A stretch of 64,000 bases of DNA from Diogma glabrata. Taxonomy: Eukaryota > Arthropoda > Insecta > Diptera > Cylindrotomidae. Below, in pieces: positions 1-11,356 of this stretch. Within the stretch, counting starts at the first letter, position 1, and each line of letters begins with the position of its first letter. A model generated the notes under the pieces. It did no database searches. It saw only the letters and a program-made list of their open reading frames with translations, and was not told the DNA's origin. A program made the position numbers and the translations under genes. The stretch covers positions 45,470,235-45,534,234 of the forward strand of contig OY856187.1 of the NCBI GenBank assembly GCA_963693315.1. Reading direction: 5' to 3'.

Positions 1-1299
1 ACTCCTCATCCACGGCACGATTCTGCTGTAATATTTATTGTATTGTGTTCTTCTTGTATGAATAACTTCAGCTTAACTCTTGAAAAAGAAACAGTTGATT
101 CTCGTAACCACAAACATTTTTATTTCAAATTTGTATTTCTTGTTGTTACTATTAAAAATTTAGGCTAATTAACGCATACCTTGATCAATGGTGTCATAAT
201 CAAAATTAAAATTGCTTTACAAACCGATCCTTTGTACTCATATAATCCAGTTTTACGGTAAAAAAATAAAATATTATTTGGTATAATTATAAACAATTTT
301 TTGTAGAATAAAGCAATTATTTATTAAACCTGATATTATAACTATTCACAAAAAAATCTAGCCTTCAAAGCTATTGTATTTATATCAATTTTGGTTTTTT
401 TCTTCAAATCTTTTTGACAATTAAACGTAATATAATTCTACATTTCTTCTCTCTACTTTTATCTATTTTGTTGTATCAAATTAGTATACATATTTAGAAA
501 AATATGTCGTTACAACCAACTGAGTCAAATACAGATAACAAAGTAAAACATTTAACATTTGAAATTTGACTCAGAGAGAACGACAACAAAAAAAAGAAGT
601 TTGAGAACACTTAATCAGCTTTAAACAACGCGATTAGCTGGCATCAGGAATCGAACAGGAACTGACAACCAGATCAAAGCTAAAACTGAATGGACGCCCA
701 ATCTATAAAAGATTATCACAATTCACGGTACACTAAGTTTCACAGTCAATAATGTCCATCAGTACCGTTAGGTCTCCGATTGTTAGTGGAGTGGAGTGAA
801 CCCCGAGGTGAACATTAGTGGAGATAAAACCCCCGGGGTTAATGATTGCCAGCATTAACTTCGGTGCTAGTTTTGCGAAAAATTTATTTACCGCGTCACT
901 CAGATGATGCTACCGCACGAAGACATGCTGTTAAACTGTTAAAGTGAAAATGTCCTAATAGGAGTTCGCAGATTATATCGATGTTGAGATTTTTCAAACG
1001 CTTTTAAAAATTCGGAAAGGTCAAAAACATAAAAACAAAAAAAAATGTTTTTTAAATCGTTGCCATTTTGTGAATTTTTAGGTTTCCGTTATTTATACGG
1101 AACACTATTGGTGAGAGTACAACGTGTTTTTCACATTATTTCGATTATCTCGTGAACCATTAATCCGATGAACTTAAAATTTGAGGTGCTTATAAAACTA
1201 ACCTATCCACACAAGATGGCGGGTTCAAAAATAAATAAAGTTATGTTCGTTTGTTTTAAAGAGGTACGATGTAAAGCCTTTGAGAACATACATTTTTTT
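1..1299. other. AT-rich sequence, no gene recognised
   Basis: No coding frame, RNA gene or transposon end is recognised here. A 'GTTCGATTCC' match to a tRNA B-box on the minus strand near 645-660 has no cloverleaf around it and is not called. From about 1100 the text begins to resemble the diverged tandem units that follow. Confidence 0.5.
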
Positions 1300-2560
1300 A
1301 TCGAAACGAGTAGGGTATCATATGAAAGCGCTTCATTTCAGCATTATTTAAAAATGTATTTTGGAATTTTACACCTCACCATTTTTTGTATAATTTTGAA
1401 TAATGACGTTTTCTTCGTGTTTTCTTACCTCGATTAGCTCCGAACCTAACTTATCGAAAATCTTCAAAGAAAAATGAGTAGGTTTTTAATGAAAAATATA
1501 GAAAAGTGGCAGATACTCATAACTATATTTATTAAAGGGGTGGGAATTTTAAGGGGTAAAAACATCATTTAAAACCAGGTCATGTGGGGTGTCATTTGAA
1601 AGAGCACTTGATTTTATAAATATTGCCATTTTTTTTTAGAATTTTGCAATGCATAGTTTTTGAATTATTATCAATAAAGTGACACAAAAAGATGGTCCCC
1701 CCACTTGCATTTCGAGCCTAATTAACAGAAAAATTTGAAAAAATTTACAGAGACAGGAAGTTTGATAAACTCTGAACGAAAATTATAGGGAACTCTCAAA
1801 TAATTATTTTTTTGTGCTTTTAAGGGATTGGGGTGGGGGAGGGTGAAAAAAAACTTTTTTGACCCAAGCGAGTGTGGTGCCATTTGAAAGAACACCAAAT
1901 TTCAAAAACATTGCAATTTTTTTTAGAATTTTGCGGTGCACAGTTGCTCCCCCCCTCCCCCTACGTTTCGACACTGATAAACAGACAAAATTGAAAAAAT
2001 TCATAGAGACAGGAAATTTGCTATATTTTGAACGAAAATTATAGCGAACTCTCAAATAATTATATTTCTGTGTGTTTAGGGGATGGGTGTAAGTAGGGTA
2101 AAAAAAAACATTTTTTGACCCAAGCGAGTGGGGTTTTATTTGAAAGAGCACCGAATTTCATAAACATTGCAACTTTTTTTAGAATTTTTCGGTACACAGT
2201 TTTTGAGTTATTGTCAAAAAAGTAAAACTTTCAAACCGTGCTCCCCTTACGCTTCGACACTGATTGACAATTTGGAAAAATGCATAAGGACTGGAACTTT
2301 GGTAAACTTTAAACGACAATTATAGTGAGGTCTCAAATAATTATATTTCTGTGTGTTTAGGGGATGGGTGTGTGGAGGGTAAAAAAAACTTTTTTGGACC
2401 CAAGCGAGTGGGGTGTCATTTGAAAGAGCACTTAATTTAAGAAACATTGCAACATTTTTTAGAATTTTGCGATCCACAGTTTTTTAGTTATTGATAAAAA
2501 AGTGCTATTTTAAGTGTATGTATACCACCCTATATTTCGACACTGATTTATAGAACAAAT
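1300..2560. repeat. Diverged tandem array, unit about 256-286 bp
   Basis: About four to five diverged units are stacked head to tail. The landmark 'TTAGAATTTT' recurs at about 1637, 1923, 2179 and 2459, giving spacings of 286, 256 and 280 bp. Each unit carries a 'GACCCAAGCGAGTGGGGT' type block, then 'TTTGAAAGAGCAC', then an A-T rich run and a 'TTTCGACACTGAT' block. The open frames over the array (for example 1804-2151 minus) follow the repeat rather than any protein and are not called as genes. Confidence 0.75.
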
Positions 2561-3321
2561 ATTCCCAATTTAAACCATTAAAATACTGGTTAAATCTTTA
2601 TTTAGTTAACATAAACAGCTATGGATATGATTTAACCTCAAGTAACATTTTTGATCAATGGAGATGTGATTGACATTTACTATTGAAGTCTACGATTAAA
2701 CATTTATTCTGTTATGCGTCCATAGTCTGGCGATATAAAGACTTTACAACATAACTTTAAGTCATTTATTTTTGATATTGTGTTCTTTTACATTCACGGA
2801 ACCCTTGGCGTGCGAATTTTATTCGCACTTGTCCGACTTTTTTTTAATTTTCCAAGGGTCGAGCAATAGCGAAATATTTTCTAATGCATAATTTTTAAAA
2901 TTCATTTCTTTCAGAACACCAGAAGGACTGAAACAACCCTTTTTTTATAACCCCACACTTAAAAACCTATAACTTTTCGAATTTTTGACATTTTTGTGCA
3001 GTGATTTCCATTTTTATATCATAATCTAAATAATGACAAAAATTTAGACCTCTAGACCAGAATACGCCATTTAGGAATAGAGGTTTTTAACGAGAAAACC
3101 CTCCATCAAAATCGAACGAAAAACCATTCCGAATAAAATAGCATTAAATTACGTGAATGGGGTTAACATTTTGTTACTAAAATTAGCAAAGCGGCGATCA
3201 GATCATATCTGCGATTAAGAGTATTAGTTTACCAAAAAATGGAAAGCGAAGCATTTCTTTCGGTGTGGTGGAACATAAAATTGATTAACTTGAGATTTTA
3301 CGAATGAACGTGAAATATTCC
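2561..3321. other. AT-rich sequence with one short hairpin
   Basis: No gene is seen. A perfect 8 bp stem with a 3 base loop lies at 2810-2828 ('GTGCGAAT' ... 'ATTCGCAC'). Its flanking text looks repeat-like but no second copy was found in the window. Confidence 0.4.
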
Positions 3322-3634
3322 TTTTTCTACACCCGTACTATAAAAATACACTTATATGACCAAAATCCGTTTTATAATGATATTCATTTCGATACAGATT
3401 TTATTACGATACAGATTTTTAATCAACAGAAAGAAACCCATAGTTTTTCAATCAAACATGCTATGCATTTGACGTTTGTTGAAATTTTCGTATGGGAAAA
3501 AAATTGAGCTTTGAAATTTGAAAATTGAAATTTTCGTTGCAATTTTCGTTCTTCGTTATTTACCGGGTGTAGAAAAAATAGCGTATGCCACTTTCATGTA
3601 ATGGTTATTAATACACTCGCATATACCATACGAA
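3322..3634. mobile_element. Short inverted-repeat element, copy 1 (internally deleted)
   Basis: The segment starts with 'TTTTCTACACCCG' and has the reverse complement 'CGGGTGTAGAAAA' at about 3564-3577, giving terminal inverted repeats around a ~257 bp core. About 200 bp of the left part is nearly identical to 38079-38294, and the right end to 38903-38993. Similarity continues some 55 bp beyond the right inverted repeat into a small hairpin-forming tail ('TTAATACACTCGCATATACC'), so the true right border is uncertain. Relative to the 38 kb copy, about 600 bp of interior is absent. The 67- and 76-residue open frames lying on it are not considered genes. Confidence 0.7.
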
Positions 3635-5094
3635 ACTCGCCTACGGCTCGTTTCGTATCCCGTGTTGCCTGTGACAGTGTCATAATATCCATAGTTATTA
3701 AAATAGTTACTACAATCATGAAAATCATACAACAAAATCGTTTCTGCTTTCAGTATTGAACTTTGAACCCATAATAAAATTAACATTTATGAGTAATCTT
3801 AAGAGAGTTTTTTTTTCATTTTTACATTTGAGAGTAATTTCATTTTTCACTACATCGAACAGATTTTTCGATCCCGTTTTGACGACAGCGAGAACTTGAA
3901 ATGAATTAAATATTATACTTCAGTCAACCGCTATTTACATGCAAATAATTTCGACAAAATTTTCATCTACAATAAACTTCAATTGTAAGCCAATGTGATT
4001 TCAAATCCTTACCACGATTCACAAAATTGTGTATTTTCTTCCTTTTTTTCTTTCTTCATATAAAACAAAAATGCGAAAAAACAAATTCATATCCTCTGGG
4101 ATATTTTGTTTCTGTTATTCTGTCAATTTTTTTGATTTTCATTGAAACAGACTTATTTAAATTTTACAGGAATTACCTACTTCTATGTTGAAGTTTACAA
4201 TAAGCATCATTGAAAATTATGTCAAACAACATAACAATGGAATTAAATGTTGGATGAATTGAATTTACTTTTGAAGGGGATCATGTTGAATGTAAACTAA
4301 GGGCCTGATGAGTTTTATGCTAAAAGAGATGAATATTTAATAATAATTACAAATTTTAAAACTATGTTATGTTTAATAAATATCAATGAGGTTTCTTCAT
4401 ACGAAGTAATATTTGCAGACAGAAAAATGGAGATGGAAAATTCTGTTAAATAGGGGGAAGATTTTGTATAACCTTATTGTTTAAGATGAAGCTTTATTTT
4501 CTGTAACGTTGCTTAGAAAAATTTGAAATATTATAAAGCTTGTCATAGATAACATGAAAATTTTAAATGTGCGGACAAAATCCTATGACTCTATCATCTG
4601 GTCTAAGTTAAACTTAGACTACCTTTGCCAGTAGCAGCTTCAACCGCAAAAATTTGTTGTCAATTACGAATACAGGGCTATCGGTTACAGTCTTAGGGTA
4701 TATATTAATATAGAGCTGAAATGTCATATTCAATTTCTCTTTTCTCCATTTTGATTTGTTTTTATTTACAACTACAACCTATTTTATTAAATTATAAATT
4801 AAAAACAATTAAATAAATTAAAATGAAAAAAAAGTTAAACGTTTTCTTCATAGTTCTGCTAATTTTTATGAAATGAAGGAAAATAATTACGAGAGTAATA
4901 TAAATTTATTGTGCTATTTCCAGTGATTATTTAACTCAAATATTTTATAATGGAAAAGCAATTTTTTGTATTATGTAAAAATGTAAATATTCTCAAAGTA
5001 TATAATGAAAATTTGCTCTCAAACTTTTTTCATTATGGACAACTTTATTTTTCATTGATCAAATATCAAAACTTATATGATTCGTTATAATATA
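3635..5094. other. AT-rich sequence, nothing recognised
   Basis: I see no coding signal, RNA gene or transposon end in this stretch. Only poly-A/T runs are evident. Confidence 0.4.
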
Positions 5095-5375
5095 ATGCAA
5101 AATGTCATTTTTTTTTATTTTTATACAGTCGCAGGAAGGAAAAAACTATCAATTTTTGTAGTATGGCTTTTTTCTTATAGATTTTTAAAAACTCGCAATA
5201 ATTGTACAATTTTGACTCAAATGAAAAAGTTACGCACGTCTATGGGAAGACATAGCTGTTTCTCTTTAAGACAAAAGGAGGAAAACAAACAAACAAAAAA
5301 ACGACATAAATTGTTGCACGCTAGATATTAGTTGTAGTGATCGGTTGTTTACAATACTAATTTGTTTTTATGGCT
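5095..5375 (+). repeat. Duplicated segment, left copy, part 1
   Basis: This segment matches 13390-13655 in direct orientation. Shared landmarks are 'TTTTTATACAGTC', 'AAAGTTACGCACGTCTATGG', 'TTGTTGCACGCTA' or 'ATGTTGCACGCTA', and 'TTACAATACTA'. The 84-residue open frame at 5077-5331 lies inside the repeat and has no recognisable product. In the right copy, part 1 and part 2 are adjacent; here they are separated by about 1.4 kb. Confidence 0.75.
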
Positions 5376-6819
5376 TGTGTCTCAATTTTATTTAAAAGTT
5401 AAATTGTTAAGGAAAATAATAGTCGTAAAAGATAGTACAAACGAATGGTTCCTGACAGAACACTTTGTTTAGTGCTTATTGGTTGATTATTCCAGTTTTC
5501 CTAAATTGAATTAAATCGCTAAAACTGTTGTAGTTGTATAACAGCTAAACATCGATGTCGACCAGCCAACCAAGAAAATTTTCATACAGGCATCAAATCA
5601 ATACTGTACACTCGTGTTTATGTATTACCTAATAGCATTACCCCATACCATATAATAAATAAACTTCTGACCAAATAAAAATATAGCGTTAACACACAAA
5701 GAATTTAGATTTTACATAAACTAGTCATTCCTTAATCCTTATCCGCCATTTTTGTAACGGTATCTTTATTTAATAGAATTTGCGAATGCAAATTCCAACG
5801 AGAATTTAAAGTCCAGATTGCATGTTCGTTTAACTTTTCAGTCGGCAGCTGAAGTTCGTTGACTATCAATACCGTGTACAAAAAATTTCTGCAGTTTTTG
5901 TTTTTCTATGGTGGACTGAAAGGAGTCCATGAGAGGATAAGACTTCATATAGAGTATAGATGATGAAGGAAACATAAAGGGCTTGGAGCGAAATGCAGGT
6001 TAACCTCGTACCTAGTATTCATGATATTTATTCACCACTTGGTTAACAAACCAGTTTTCAAATCGGCATTTCGTCGAATATTGCGTCCCACGACATTTCT
6101 ACTTAGCAAGCTTTTTTCTCATCTCAAATTATGAACAGTAAATAAAAAAATAAAACTCACTTTGGGCAAGACGTCATGCAAGAACGTCTTGATTACCGCT
6201 CCTAACCAACAATTTTTTGCTTCAAGCATTTACTTTGCGAGAATCAAAACAAAGACGGACATTCCCTGGCTTACAAACAAGTACTACAGGAAAATTTCAG
6301 GGACTAGAACTTTCATCTATCACTTCTAGCGACCGTATCTGATCCCACTGATTTTCTCAATGGCTGGTAAAATTAGGTAGTGGTGTTGTTTGATGGAAAG
6401 AGATAAATTACATGTTGCAAATAACAACACATGTTTTCAAATTCTTCTTGAAAATTATTGAAGATGGCGAATCACATCCTGTGGCTTTGTATGTTGATCG
6501 AAGCTAATACCATCCGGAACTGATTCTACAGTCTCTACCGAAGAAACAAAGAAAATTCGATCCAGTAAAGTGAATGTTTAGAAGGATCAAGCACAAATCT
6601 AGGGTAAGCAAATGTTTTCTAAATAATGTAAAAATTTGCCCTCGAAAGGTAATTGGAGTAGTAATACAACCTACAACCGTCTGTGTAAAGTTTCCTTAAA
6701 AGTAGCTATTTTAACCGAGGTAGGATTGAGGGTATTTGGCATTCTTATAAAAGTTCACAGGCACAACCACCACAAATTATACTCATAGAGGCACCACTGT
6801 AGAGTAGTCTAACCCTTAG
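5376..6819. mobile_element. Sequence separating the two halves of the left duplicated segment
   Basis: Because 13390-13835 carries the two halves side by side, the intervening 1.44 kb here looks like an insertion, or else the right copy lost it. It contains a minus-strand gypsy reverse transcriptase fragment at 6155-6365. No long terminal repeats or target duplication were found, so its borders are set only by the comparison. Confidence 0.45.
6155..6365 (-). pseudogene. Ty3/gypsy reverse transcriptase fragment (fingers region)
   Basis: The minus-strand frame reads through the conserved start of the retroelement RT domain: a 'LEVIDESSSP' block, a stop where the family usually has Trp, then 'PVVLVCKPGNVRLCFDSRKV', followed by another stop and a degraded tail. 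This is the classical 'SSP...PVVLV.K...R.C.DSRK.N' signature of Ty3/gypsy pol. The catalytic YxDD region is not found, so only the first third of RT is present. Three in-frame stops show it is dead. It sits inside the 1.4 kb block that splits the left duplicated segment. Confidence 0.72.
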
Positions 6820-6985
6820 CGAATTCAATAGATCAAAGATTTATTGGACCCATCTACTCGCCAAAGTTAGCGCTTTACAATAATAAAGTTTCACTTAAAA
6901 TAAATCTTTAGCTAGGAGCCGCCCAGCTATGTTTTGAGACAAGTCCGGGAAAAAAATGATTTCCACAACAAAAACTATAAGGTAG
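6820..6985 (+). repeat. Duplicated segment, left copy, part 2
   Basis: This segment matches 13671-13832 in direct orientation, with shared blocks 'GACCCATCTACTCGC', 'TTTCACTTAAAATAAATC' and 'TTTTGAGACAAGTCCGGGAA'. Together with 5095-5375 it corresponds to one contiguous segment on the other side of the higher-order repeat array. Confidence 0.75.
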
Positions 6986-7439
6986 GAAATACAAAAACAG
7001 CCATTTTACTTTGCAAAGAAACAATAATAATTAGTTTACTTATATTGTTAGAAATTACTAAAAAATTATTAAAAATTACTGAAAATAAATTTATTTGAAA
7101 ATTACGTCTTTTTCGTCGCGAAACTAATTAGAACTGACATCTTCAGTAGTTTCATTCGATGCAGTTAAAAAAGTTAATGCAATTTTTAATACAAGCTTTG
7201 CAATATGGGTTATGTAAAGTAAGTTATTATTAAATTGCAAAGCAAATGTTGCATTAAAACTAATTTGAATGCAAAACTACAAGTGTTAGTACAACTCTAG
7301 CATCATATTTTTACTTCACCACAATTTTAAATTGTGTGAAGTAATGCAATGCAATGTAATGCAATCGTGAAAAAAAAATCTAACACACCCCAAATTTTGT
7401 TTTTTCTTTTGTTTTGGACCGTCCTCTATCTAAATAGCC
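6986..7439. other. AT-rich spacer between the duplicated segment and the array
   Basis: No gene is seen. A small run of imperfect 'TGCAA' repeats lies at 7340-7366. Loose similarity to 13836-13870 ('GTTAATGCAA', 'CAAGCTTTGCA') suggests the duplication may extend further in a decayed form. Confidence 0.35.
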
Positions 7440-8257
7440 AAAAAAAATTTTGGTGTACGTTTGTGTGTGCGTGGGTGGGTGGGTGTACTTTCTGCATAGG
7501 ACCTTGATGAAACTTTGGCAAATGATACAGGTTCACTTGAAAATGAAAGATCTGGATGCATTTCATATTTGGACAAAATGACGGGGGGTCTCTCGAACAC
7601 CTCTAAGTTTAAATCTTGAATAACTTCTAATCCCGGACTATGATCTTACTGAAACTTAGTATATAAGGTTTTAGTACAGTTTCCAATATTTCTGCGTACC
7701 AACTTCCGGTTTGTCACTTCCGGTTAAAACGTTTTTTTTCTTGGTGTTTATCCCTACTGTAGCCTACAATTACCGATCGATTTTCATGAAACGTTGGTAA
7801 AAGCTTTCAAGTAACATGAGAAAGATTTTATCAGCTTCTGGAGTACATTGGATAAAGGGTTTGGGGGTCCCCCATACAACAGTTTTTCCACAATCTTTTC
7901 ATGTTTGTTGTGAGCATAAAACATTCATTCGTGAATGAATTTTGATGACACTTTGGAAAAAGATGCAAACATGTATGGCAAGGAACTGATCAGTTTTTAA
8001 GCGATAGTGAACGAAATGGTGTGGGGTCCCTAGAGCACCTGTTTTTTTGAAAGCTCTATAACATCAGTACCTGATAATCGAATTGAATGAAACTTGGTAC
8101 ATGAGTATTAAGTACGGTTCACAATAGTTCTGCATCCCAACTTCCGGTTTTTCACTTCCGGTAAAAATTTTTTTTTGTACGTTTTTGAAGTTTTTTCAGT
8201 GTCTTTATGCACACTACAGCCTACACTAATGAAGTGATTATGATGAAACTTATGAAA
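7440..8257. repeat. Higher-order repeat array, left part
   Basis: This is the left portion of the array that resumes at 11357. It carries two 'CCAACTTCCGGTTTKTCACTT' blocks (about 7707 and 8139), one 'GTTGTGAGCATAAAACATTC' sub-block near 7907, and the 'GAAGTGATTATGATGAAACT' block at about 8230. The match to the consensus stops at about 8257, where a 3.1 kb block begins. The short open frames follow the repeat and are not genes. Confidence 0.75.
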
Positions 8258-8470
8258 ATGATGGTTTTTATTAATTTGTTAATTTTTTTCTATTTTTTGA
8301 TCCACGGGTGTGACAACCCCGCGCACTCCAGTCCCTGTTATTGGCACATGAGTTAACGTGAGATATCACATACCACTGGCAATAGTAGTGAGATATCACT
8401 AGCCAAGGTGATATCTTAGGGGTGCTGGCGGATGAACTGTATTCAGTCAACGGTAGCACTCTCAATCTTA
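8258..8470. other. Left part of the block interrupting the array
   Basis: This ~210 bp is GC-richer than its surroundings and carries repeated 'GTGAGATATCAC' and 'GGTGATATC' words, which can form small hairpins. It belongs to neither the array nor the foldback element. A 64-residue minus frame spans it but resembles nothing I know. It may be the 5' part of whatever element ended in the LINE tail at 11356. Confidence 0.35.
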
Positions 8471-9180
8471 GCTAATGAATATTCCTTGATGCTGGAACGC
8501 TGTAGATTGCTCGAAGAAACGAGCTTTCATATAACTATATATCTGAGCTTTAATCATTGAAAAATATACTGCGTCCCATAACACTAGTTTACAAATTTTG
8601 AACTTTTTTTGTCTCCCTGAATAAAACCCAACTTTTCTTATAGATTTGGACCTCCTGAACACGAATATCATATTCATTTTTTTTGGTTAGCTCTTGTTTT
8701 TGAGATATTCACGAAAAACCAATTTTTTTGGTGATCAAAAATGTTGTTTCGGTTTTTGGGTCTCATATTTTACAAAACCAATAAATTAAAAATATTAATG
8801 AAACAAGTGCATAGTAAATATACCAACAAACATTTTGAGCTATATTTTGTAAAAATTCATTATGGATTCTGGAAGTTACAGTAGAAAAAAGTTGAAAAAA
8901 TATGAAAAATTCACGTTTTTTTCAAATTTTTCCATATTTAACACCATAAATTTTGAACAAACAAAGACGCTAATTTTTTTTAATTTCTTGGAGCCTATAG
9001 TAACTTCAATTTTATTTCTTTTAAGGTAAAAGATACGAATATTGGTGCAGTTTGCACCAAGTTATTCAAGTTTTCCCAAAGAAAGTCAAAACTTAAAATT
9101 TGGAATAAAAATTTAACTTTAAGAATAATTTAAATTCTGCAACATAATTGATTTATATATAAGTTGTTTTCGTAGCAGAT

Positions 9181-9676
9181 CTAGCTCCTCCCACCTCGGA
9201 CTTATTTTAGGAGTTGGAAAATATCAGTTAGTTGATTATGAAATGTCTTTTTTTGAGAAAAGTTATATTTTGTTTATATATGATTTTTCTCGAAATTGAG
9301 ATTTCTTTGTGAAGTTTTTTGACATGATTTAGCTCCTCCTACCTTGGACTTATTTTAGGAGTTGGAAAATATCAGTTAGTTGATTATGAAATGTCTTTTT
9401 TTGACAAAAGTTGTATTTTATTTGTATATGATTTTTCTAGAAATTGAGATTTTTTTGTGAAGTATTTTGACATGATCTAGCTCCTCTCACCTTTGATTTA
9501 TTTTAAGAGTTGGAAAATATCAGTTTTTTGATTATGAAATATCCTTTTTTGACAAAAGTTGTATTTTATTTGTATATGATTTTTCTCGAAATTGAGATTT
9601 TTTTTGTGAAGTTTTTGGTCATGATCTAGCTCCTCCCACCTTGGATTTATTTTAGGAGTTGGAAAATATCAGTTAG
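9181..9676. repeat. Tandem repeat, period 148-149 bp, about 3.3 copies
   Basis: The word 'TAGCTCCTC' with flanks recurs at 9181, 9329, 9477 and 9626, giving periods of 148, 148 and 149 bp. Each unit continues 'TTATTTTAGGAGTTGGAAAA' and 'TATCAGTT', then 'GATTTTTCTCGAAATTGAGA'. The last unit is truncated. The array lies immediately inside the left arm of the foldback element and is presumably part of it. Confidence 0.9.
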
Positions 9677-10497
9677 TAATGAAGATAGGCAGTTCTTATA
9701 AATGGGGTGATTTAGCAGCATGTATTATGTAACTTCCACAAATAAAACAAAATGAGTTTGTGCTATTTTTACACTTGAAACTTCTTGACGACGTCATTTA
9801 AATAAACTTGATTTGACACTTTACTAACAATTTATTTTGCTTTAAAAGGCAGCTATCACTATTGATTTATTGATTTTTAAAAACAATACACCATTTAAAA
9901 TTTATAATTGTAATATAATTTCTTTTTTAATTATTATTTTCACTTGAATGTTTGGAATTAAATTTATCCTCAGAGAGATTATATTTGCAACTAATCATAC
10001 GACAATTATCTACTTTAAAAGAAACCTCTTTAAACTAATTAAACAAAAGTCGAAAAACTATTAAAAAGGAGAAGTAATAGCTTTCTTAAATTATACTTAA
10101 AATGATCATAAACGTAAGGAGTAACACAAGGAGGGCGGTGATAGAATAAAATTTACATTATCAAAAAACAAAATAAAAGAGAAAAAAGAAAAGAAACAAA
10201 CAGGTATTAATAGACATAAATAGGGGCTTAACTTTATGGTGCTTGAACTAACTTAAATAGTTCTGATGTTAGGAATGGGTCTGGTCTAGAATAGGTCTGT
10301 TTTGCCTCTCTTCACAATTCATTATCTTCTGTTTATATTTTTCTATATACGTCTCATATCGATCCAATTCCCAACTTCGAAAACAAAAATGGAAATTATA
10401 GTTTACTATTTTAAAAAAATTCTTTACTGATGTTTGAGAACGACTGAACTTATAAAATTATTATTTATGGCACAATAAATTAAGTAAAAATTATTTT
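9677..10497. other. Interior of the foldback element, AT-rich filler
   Basis: No open frame of note, RNA gene or further repeat is recognised between the tandem array and the right arm. Confidence 0.45.
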
Positions 10498-11033
10498 TTC
10501 CAAATTTTGAGTTTTGACTTTCTTTGGAAAAACTTGAATAACTTGTTGCAAACTGCACCAATATCCGTGTCTTTTAGCTTAAAAGAAATAAAGTTGAAGT
10601 TACTATAGGCTCCAAGAAATTAAAAAAAATTAGCGTCTTTGTTTGTTCAAAATTTATGGTGTTGAAAATGGAAAAATTTGAAAAAAAACTGAATTTTTCG
10701 TATTTTTTCAAATTTTTTCGACTGTAACTTCCAGAATCCATAATGGATTTTTACAAAATATAGCTCAAAATGTTTGTTGGTATATTTACTATGCATTTGT
10801 TTCATTAATATTTTTAATTTGTTGGTTTTGTAAAATATGAGACCCAAAAACCGAAACAACATTTTTGGTCACCAAAAAAATTGGTTTTTCGTGAATATCT
10901 CAAAAACAAGAGCTAACCGAAAAAAATGAATATGAATACGTGTTTAGGAGGTCCAAATTTATAAGAAAAGTTGGGTTTTATTTCGGGAGATTTTTCTTGT
11001 AAACTAGTGTAATCAAGGATTATGCCATTAGCT

Positions 11034-11239
11034 GGACTATTGGCAAACCAATTTTAGTTTTGTTCCTGCAAATTTTAAAACAAATTTGCTTTTTATCTCT
11101 TATTTTATTTTTATTTTCGCTATCCTATCACGAAATATTGGCCTATGTCATATTTTATATGTGATGGGATTTATAGTTTAGTTGTCCATTATTTAACAAA
11201 AAATATTAAAAAAACAAAAAAAACAGATTTGCGTCCATT
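11034..11239. other. Right part of the block interrupting the array
   Basis: AT-rich sequence between the foldback element and the LINE tail. It may belong to the same LINE insertion or to an earlier insertion. No recognisable coding frame. Confidence 0.35.
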
Positions 11240-11356
11240 AACATCCTTAGAACGCATGTTGTTGTGGGACCTTGGTCTTAAAAGGTTTTTATGTGTTGTT
11301 GTGACACATATTGTAATGCCTACTACACATCACATTTTATTAAAAAAAAAAAAAAA
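11240..11356 (+). mobile_element. 3' tail of a LINE, severely 5'-truncated
   Basis: The text from about 11240 to 11341 matches the 3' untranslated end of the LINE at 26045-28139: 'GTTGTTGTGGGACC', 'GTCTTAAAAGGT', 'TTATGTGTTGTTGTGACACA', 'CACATTTTATT', then a run of 15 A (11342-11356). Immediately after the A run the higher-order array resumes at 'TTAGTGTGAGAAG'. This is a typical dead-on-arrival LINE insertion with only about 100 bp of body. The 71-residue frame at 11145-11360 is incidental. Confidence 0.8.

Larger units (their letters stand above)
8471..11033. mobile_element. Long foldback (inverted-repeat) element, about 2.56 kb
   Basis: The left arm (8471 to about 9115) and right arm (about 10498 to 11033) are reverse complements over roughly 540 bp. 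Matching landmarks include 'GCTAATG...CCTTGAT', 'ACACTAGTTTACAA', 'GTTTTTGAGATATTCACGAA', 'TTTTGTAAAATATGAGACCC' (as read on the right arm) and 'TTTGCACCAAGTTATTCAAG' (left-arm sense). The left arm has an extra ~95 bp near 8500-8590. The interior holds a ~148 bp tandem array and AT-rich filler, and no transposase. This is the architecture of Foldback-like or other long-TIR non-autonomous elements; the family is not identified. Confidence 0.75.

Noticed and set aside
640..700. B-box-like word on the minus strand, possible tRNA
   Set aside because: The T arm does not pair and there is no A-box or acceptor stem at correct spacing.
1804..2151. 115-residue minus-strand open frame
   Set aside because: It follows the tandem repeat units and has no protein-like motif.
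9181..9676. CRISPR-like array
   Set aside because: Units are contiguous 148 bp tandem repeats without unique spacers, in animal-type DNA.
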